Shown here piece after piece: positions 61,403 to 64,000 of a stretch of DNA of 64,000 bases. This DNA is from Oscillospiraceae bacterium (GTDB lineage Bacteria > Bacillota > Clostridia > Oscillospirales > Oscillospiraceae). A program made the translations under genes and the position numbers. Each line of letters starts with the position of its first letter. Within the stretch, counting starts at the first letter, position 1. The DNA lies in NCBI GenBank assembly GCA_902778665.1, contig CACYYN010000018.1, forward strand, positions 23,231-87,230, in the 5' to 3' direction. The notes beneath the pieces were generated by a model, which ran no database searches, had not been told where the DNA came from, and saw only the letters and a program-made list of their open reading frames with translations.

Positions 61403-61448
61403 GCTTTTGCCTTATAAGAATTATATCATTTTTGGAGATTACCTAATC

Positions 61449-62543
61449 ATGAAACTGATTTCCACCATTTTGTCTGTTCTCCTTATTCTTTCCCTGACAG
61501 GATGCGGCAATTCCACCCAATCTTCAGAGCAATCTACCATAACCCCTGCAGAAACCGTGAGCCCCGTCACAGCGGAAGCATCGGCTTCTCCAATTCCTTC
61601 TACTTTGCCCTCTATGCCGGAGGACCAGCAGAAACAGCTGATTCTGGACCGTTATGAAGAATGGTCATACAAAGAGCCATGGGAATCTCCCTGGTTCTAC
61701 ACTTTTACCGATCTGGATCATAACGGCAGGCTGGAAGTAACCGCTGCCACTGTGCAGGGCACCGGTATTTACACCCATGCCGGCTACTGGGAAGTTACTC
61801 CGGATTATTCTGATATTCGCCCCTGCGAAATAACCGTTGATGAGGAAGGCGCTTCCTATCCTGATATTATTGTTGACTCTGCACCGTGCTGTTTTGATCC
61901 TTCAACAGGACTTTATTACTACATTTTTGAGGACATGGTACGCGGTGGCTTTTCGGAGTATTATACCTCAATCAACGCTATCTGCCTGCATGACGGAAAA
62001 GTTGATCTGATCCCGCTGGCTGCTCGTTATGAATGCTATGACAACAGCGAAAAACCGACTGCCATCATCTATTATGACGGCGATGGGAAGGAATCCACCA
62101 AGCAGTTTTTTGACTCTGCTGTGCAAAACTTCTCTGCCGGAAAAGAGACATCCACAATTTCTCTGAATTGGACCATGGTAGAAAATCCCACTCCGAAGGA
62201 AGAACCCTCAGAATGGGATGGAGAAGTGGGGCCGGAGGTTGTCATCACAAAAAATCCAAGAAGCGAAACTGTTCCTGCCGGAGGAAAGACATGGTTTATC
62301 GCCCATGCTGATAACGCAGTCTCCCTAACCTGGCGCTGTGTGGACAAAGACGGTTTTTCTGTTTCGCTGGAGGATGCGCTTGCACAGCATCCCGGCCTTA
62401 CACTTGAAGTGCTGGAAGATGACACCATTGCCGTAGGCAACATTCCCCTCTCTTTTGACGGCTGGGGTATTCAGGCCAGATTTGACGGCATTGGAGACGG
62501 CAATTTTGACGTTACGGAACCTGCCATTATCACGGTTCAATAA
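61449..62543 (+). CDS. Predicted lipoprotein of unknown function
   Basis: A 364-residue exported lipoprotein. The signal peptide ends in a clear lipobox LSLTGC, with Cys at residue 20. A Ser/Thr/Pro/Glu-rich linker (about 21-60) follows, then a folded domain starting DRYEEWSYKEPWESPWFYTFTDLDHNGRLEV, whose DLDHNGRLE resembles a calcium-binding dockerin/EF-hand-like loop. Near the C-terminus is an Ig-like segment (VVITKNPRSETVPAGGKTWFIAHADNAVSLTWRCVDKDG). The Met at 61449 has GGAG eleven bases upstream, and the frame upstream of it is not homologous. It shows that lipoprotein sorting exists here, in contrast to the non-lipidated binding proteins. Confidence 0.85.
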   Translation: MKLISTILSVLLILSLTGCGNSTQSSEQSTITPAETVSPVTAEASASPIPSTLPSMPEDQQKQLILDRYEEWSYKEPWESPWFYTFTDLDHNGRLEVTAATVQGTGIYTHAGYWEVTPDYSDIRPCEITVDEEGASYPDIIVDSAPCCFDPSTGLYYYIFEDMVRGGFSEYYTSINAICLHDGKVDLIPLAARYECYDNSEKPTAIIYYDGDGKESTKQFFDSAVQNFSAGKETSTISLNWTMVENPTPKEEPSEWDGEVGPEVVITKNPRSETVPAGGKTWFIAHADNAVSLTWRCVDKDGFSVSLEDALAQHPGLTLEVLEDDTIAVGNIPLSFDGWGIQARFDGIGDGNFDVTEPAIITVQ

Positions 62544-62567
62544 AAGGAATGTTTTATACGGAAAGCA

Positions 62568-63206
62568 TCAGGTTATTCTCGGCAGGTTCCATCGAAAATG
62601 CTCTGCCAGCACACGAAGGAGTATAATCAGCGAGAAGCCGAGCAGCATTGCAGGCAGCTGCCGATCTGTCAGCTTCAGGATGATTGCCATGACAACACCC
62701 CCCGCAATGGAGGCAAGGGCATAGATATGCTTCCGGAAAATATCGGGGATCTGGTCAGCAAAAACATCCCGGAGCACCCCTCCTCCTACGCCTGTGGTAA
62801 AGCCAAGAAATACAATCAGGAAAACATTCTCCTGATAACCTGCATTGACGCCCACCATCAACCCGTCTACCGTAAACGCGGCGAGCCCGATGGTATCAAA
62901 CCAGAAGACCGTGCGGTCATACAGATGTGCCATCTTCTTTGGGAGATGCCGCTGCTGCTTGATCAGAATAAAAACCGTGTTGGCCACTGCTATTGCGATG
63001 ATCGCATAAAACGGATCTCGAAAAACCACGGGTGGGGTATTCCCGATGATAAGATCCCGGACCAGCCCGCCTCCGCAGGCCGTTGCCACCGCAAGCATAT
63101 TCACACCGAAAATATCCATTTTTTTCGAAACAGCCACAAAAGATCCGGAAAGGGCAAAAGCGATCGTTCCGATCAGATCAAATACTTCCGGCAAAGTCAA
63201 TAACAT
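62568..63206 (-). CDS. TRIC-type cation channel/UPF0126 membrane protein (YicG-like)
   Basis: A 212-residue membrane protein with about seven helices in two repeats. Each repeat begins with a family motif (FDLIGTIAFALSGSFVA and FDTIGLAAFTVDGLMVG) and contains ATACGGGLVRDLIIGNTPP or FTTGVGGGVLRDVFADQIP. Bacterial members are trimeric potassium or cation channels. The longer frame adds 12 codons, but GGGAG lies seven bases before the Met at 63206, which I chose. It is a lone gene convergent with the lipoprotein gene and divergent from the mutarotase gene. Confidence 0.9.
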   Translation of the reverse strand: MLLTLPEVFDLIGTIAFALSGSFVAVSKKMDIFGVNMLAVATACGGGLVRDLIIGNTPPVVFRDPFYAIIAIAVANTVFILIKQQRHLPKKMAHLYDRTVFWFDTIGLAAFTVDGLMVGVNAGYQENVFLIVFLGFTTGVGGGVLRDVFADQIPDIFRKHIYALASIAGGVVMAIILKLTDRQLPAMLLGFSLIILLRVLAEHFRWNLPRIT

Positions 63207-63293
63207 TTTGTTTCTCCCACAGATAATAAATGAAGTAATCACGGCAGACAGAACCTGTATGCAGGAACTGACTCCGGTTCACTTCTTATCTGT

Positions 63294-63322
63294 ATTATAG
63301 GCTATTCCCAGCAATCCGTCAA
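63294..63322 (-). promoter_or_regulatory. Promoter of the TRIC-like channel gene
   Basis: On the minus strand: TTGACG, a 17-base spacer, then TATAAT, about 88 bases before the start codon. Confidence 0.65.
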
Positions 63323-63340
63323 TCCGATCAAACTTATTTG

Positions 63341-63369
63341 TTGCTATTCTGTTTCTTCCTTGGTATGAT
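63341..63369 (+). promoter_or_regulatory. Promoter of the mutarotase gene
   Basis: TTGCTA, a 17-base spacer, then TATGAT, 44 bases before the start codon, which also has an AAGGAGGA site. Confidence 0.65.
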
Positions 63370-63413
63370 AGTGTGCAGAACCCATCCAAAACTAAATTAA
63401 GGAGGAACATTGT

Positions 63414-63857
63414 ATGTTAATCGGCATCCCTGATATTATCGGCTCTGATCTTCTCAAGGCTCTGGCTGACACAGGCCATGGCGATCTGATCGTAATAGCC
63501 GACCATTTTTACCCACCCTATTCCAAATCGCCCCATGCGGTGAGCATTCAGGCAAAGGGCACAGGCTCTGCGGAAATGCTGGATGCAGTGCTGCAGCTGG
63601 TACCGCTGGACGTAGAGTATGAAAAGCAGCCCATCTGGTACATCGTTCCGGATCAGGAATCTGGCGTGGTCGTGGAAAGCAATCCGGTATGGGATGATGT
63701 AAAGCAGACCGTAGCCAAACATGGGTATGATCCTGCCTGCATCGGCACACTGGAACGCATGAAATTCTATGAAAAGGCCGGAAACGCCTCCGTCACCATC
63801 TGCACCAGCGAAACACAGCCCTACGGCTGCATTATGCTGCAGAAGGGCGTAAAATAA
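63414..63857 (+). CDS. FucU/RbsD-family sugar mutarotase
   Basis: A 147-residue protein of the RbsD/FucU fold, which interconverts anomers of fucose or pyranose and furanose forms of ribose. The N-terminus has GIPDIIGSDLLKALADTGHGDLIVIADHFYP, with the catalytic His-Gly-Asp. The C-terminal YGCIMLQKGVK matches the family end. Its length fits FucU (about 140). It has its own promoter. No fucose genes are visible, so the substrate is left open. Confidence 0.88.
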   Translation: MLIGIPDIIGSDLLKALADTGHGDLIVIADHFYPPYSKSPHAVSIQAKGTGSAEMLDAVLQLVPLDVEYEKQPIWYIVPDQESGVVVESNPVWDDVKQTVAKHGYDPACIGTLERMKFYEKAGNASVTICTSETQPYGCIMLQKGVK

Positions 63858-63910
63858 ACACTTCTTATCTCCTTTGATCATCAAAAAACTCAGCCGTATC
63901 TTCTGATATG

Positions 63911-63960
63911 ATCCTCCTGAAGTAGACAAGGAAAATAACCAAAGTCTACATCAGGAGGAT
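63911..63960. repeat. Long inverted repeat covering a ribosome binding site
   Basis: Arms of 17 bases (63911-63927 and 63944-63960) match at 16 positions around a 16-base loop. The right arm contains AGGAGG, the ribosome binding site of the gene starting at 63965, so the folded mRNA would hide it. This layout and the neighbouring sequence suggest the terminal region of an insertion sequence. Confidence 0.7.
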
Positions 63961-63964
63961 TTTT

Positions 63965-64000
63965 ATGAACAGACGCAGGCACACACCTGAATGGATGCAG
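63965..64000 (+). CDS. Start of a gene cut by the window edge (possible transposase)
   Basis: Only twelve codons are visible (MNRRRHTPEWMQ). An AGGAGG site four bases... five bases from a T-run precedes the ATG. The basic start and the hairpin upstream are reminiscent of transposase orfA genes, but the identity cannot be decided from this fragment. Confidence 0.4.
   Translation, partial: MNRRRHTPEWMQ

Noticed and set aside
1-64000. tRNA, rRNA and other structured RNA genes
   Set aside because: I looked in the intergenic gaps for cloverleaf-like blocks, CCA ends and known riboswitch cores and saw none that could be supported.

Overview
The window looks like the chromosome of an anaerobic, fermentative Bacillota (Clostridia-type) bacterium. 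The evidence is a full-length pyruvate:ferredoxin oxidoreductase, a glycyl radical enzyme with its activase, and the firmicute housekeeping sets Asp23/FakA and gltX-holB-ricT. Several substrate-binding proteins, unusually, carry ordinary AxA signal peptides instead of lipoboxes. Most of the sequence is moderately G+C-rich. The stretches at about 25.2-28.7 kb and 33.2-43.7 kb are visibly more A+T-rich and hold accessory genes.

Layout. 0-10.1 kb: a PfkB sugar kinase cut by the left edge, the asp23-fakA operon, a small unknown gene, an M32 carboxypeptidase, proC and nifJ. 10.2-21.4 kb: a carbohydrate locus. It has a TIM-barrel sugar isomerase/epimerase, a leftward operon (glycyl radical activase, DeoR regulator, ROK kinase) and a divergent rightward set (YbiW-like glycyl radical enzyme, Gfo/Idh/MocA oxidoreductase, Rbs-type sugar ABC importer). 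Both rightward promoters carry a related 22-bp motif. The gene content fits import, phosphorylation and radical ring-opening of an anhydrohexitol such as 1,5-anhydroglucitol. This is the most interesting metabolic system in the window.

21.4-43.7 kb: three accessory modules separated by four copies of a palindromic 72-83 bp repeat. Module one holds a two-component system with a secreted target protein, a hipBA-type toxin-antitoxin operon with a third gene, and a membrane-linked XRE regulator. Module two holds an orphan PrimPol/DUF3987 replication protein and a Phd/RelE toxin-antitoxin pair. Module three holds a CUT1 ABC transporter, a GH78-like alpha-L-rhamnosidase, a YesMN-type two-component system and a second, paralogous binding protein that may be a sensor.

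43.8-64 kb: mostly core genes. These are a PurN-like protein that has lost catalytic residues, a phosphatase-acetyltransferase fusion in an operon with a metallophosphoesterase and a PheB-like ACT protein, a secreted M16 peptidase with SLH-like repeats, the gltX-holB-ricT-MATE-PAP2 operon, trpS, a WecA/TagO-type glycosyltransferase, an MFS transporter, a decayed TRAP permease gene, a lipoprotein, a TRIC-like channel and a FucU/RbsD mutarotase. At the right edge, the first codons of another gene follow a long inverted repeat that covers its ribosome binding site. This may be the end of an insertion sequence.

No tRNA, rRNA or CRISPR array was found. Promoter and operator calls come from reading hexamers and repeats by eye. 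Functional calls come from motifs and family resemblance, not from searches.
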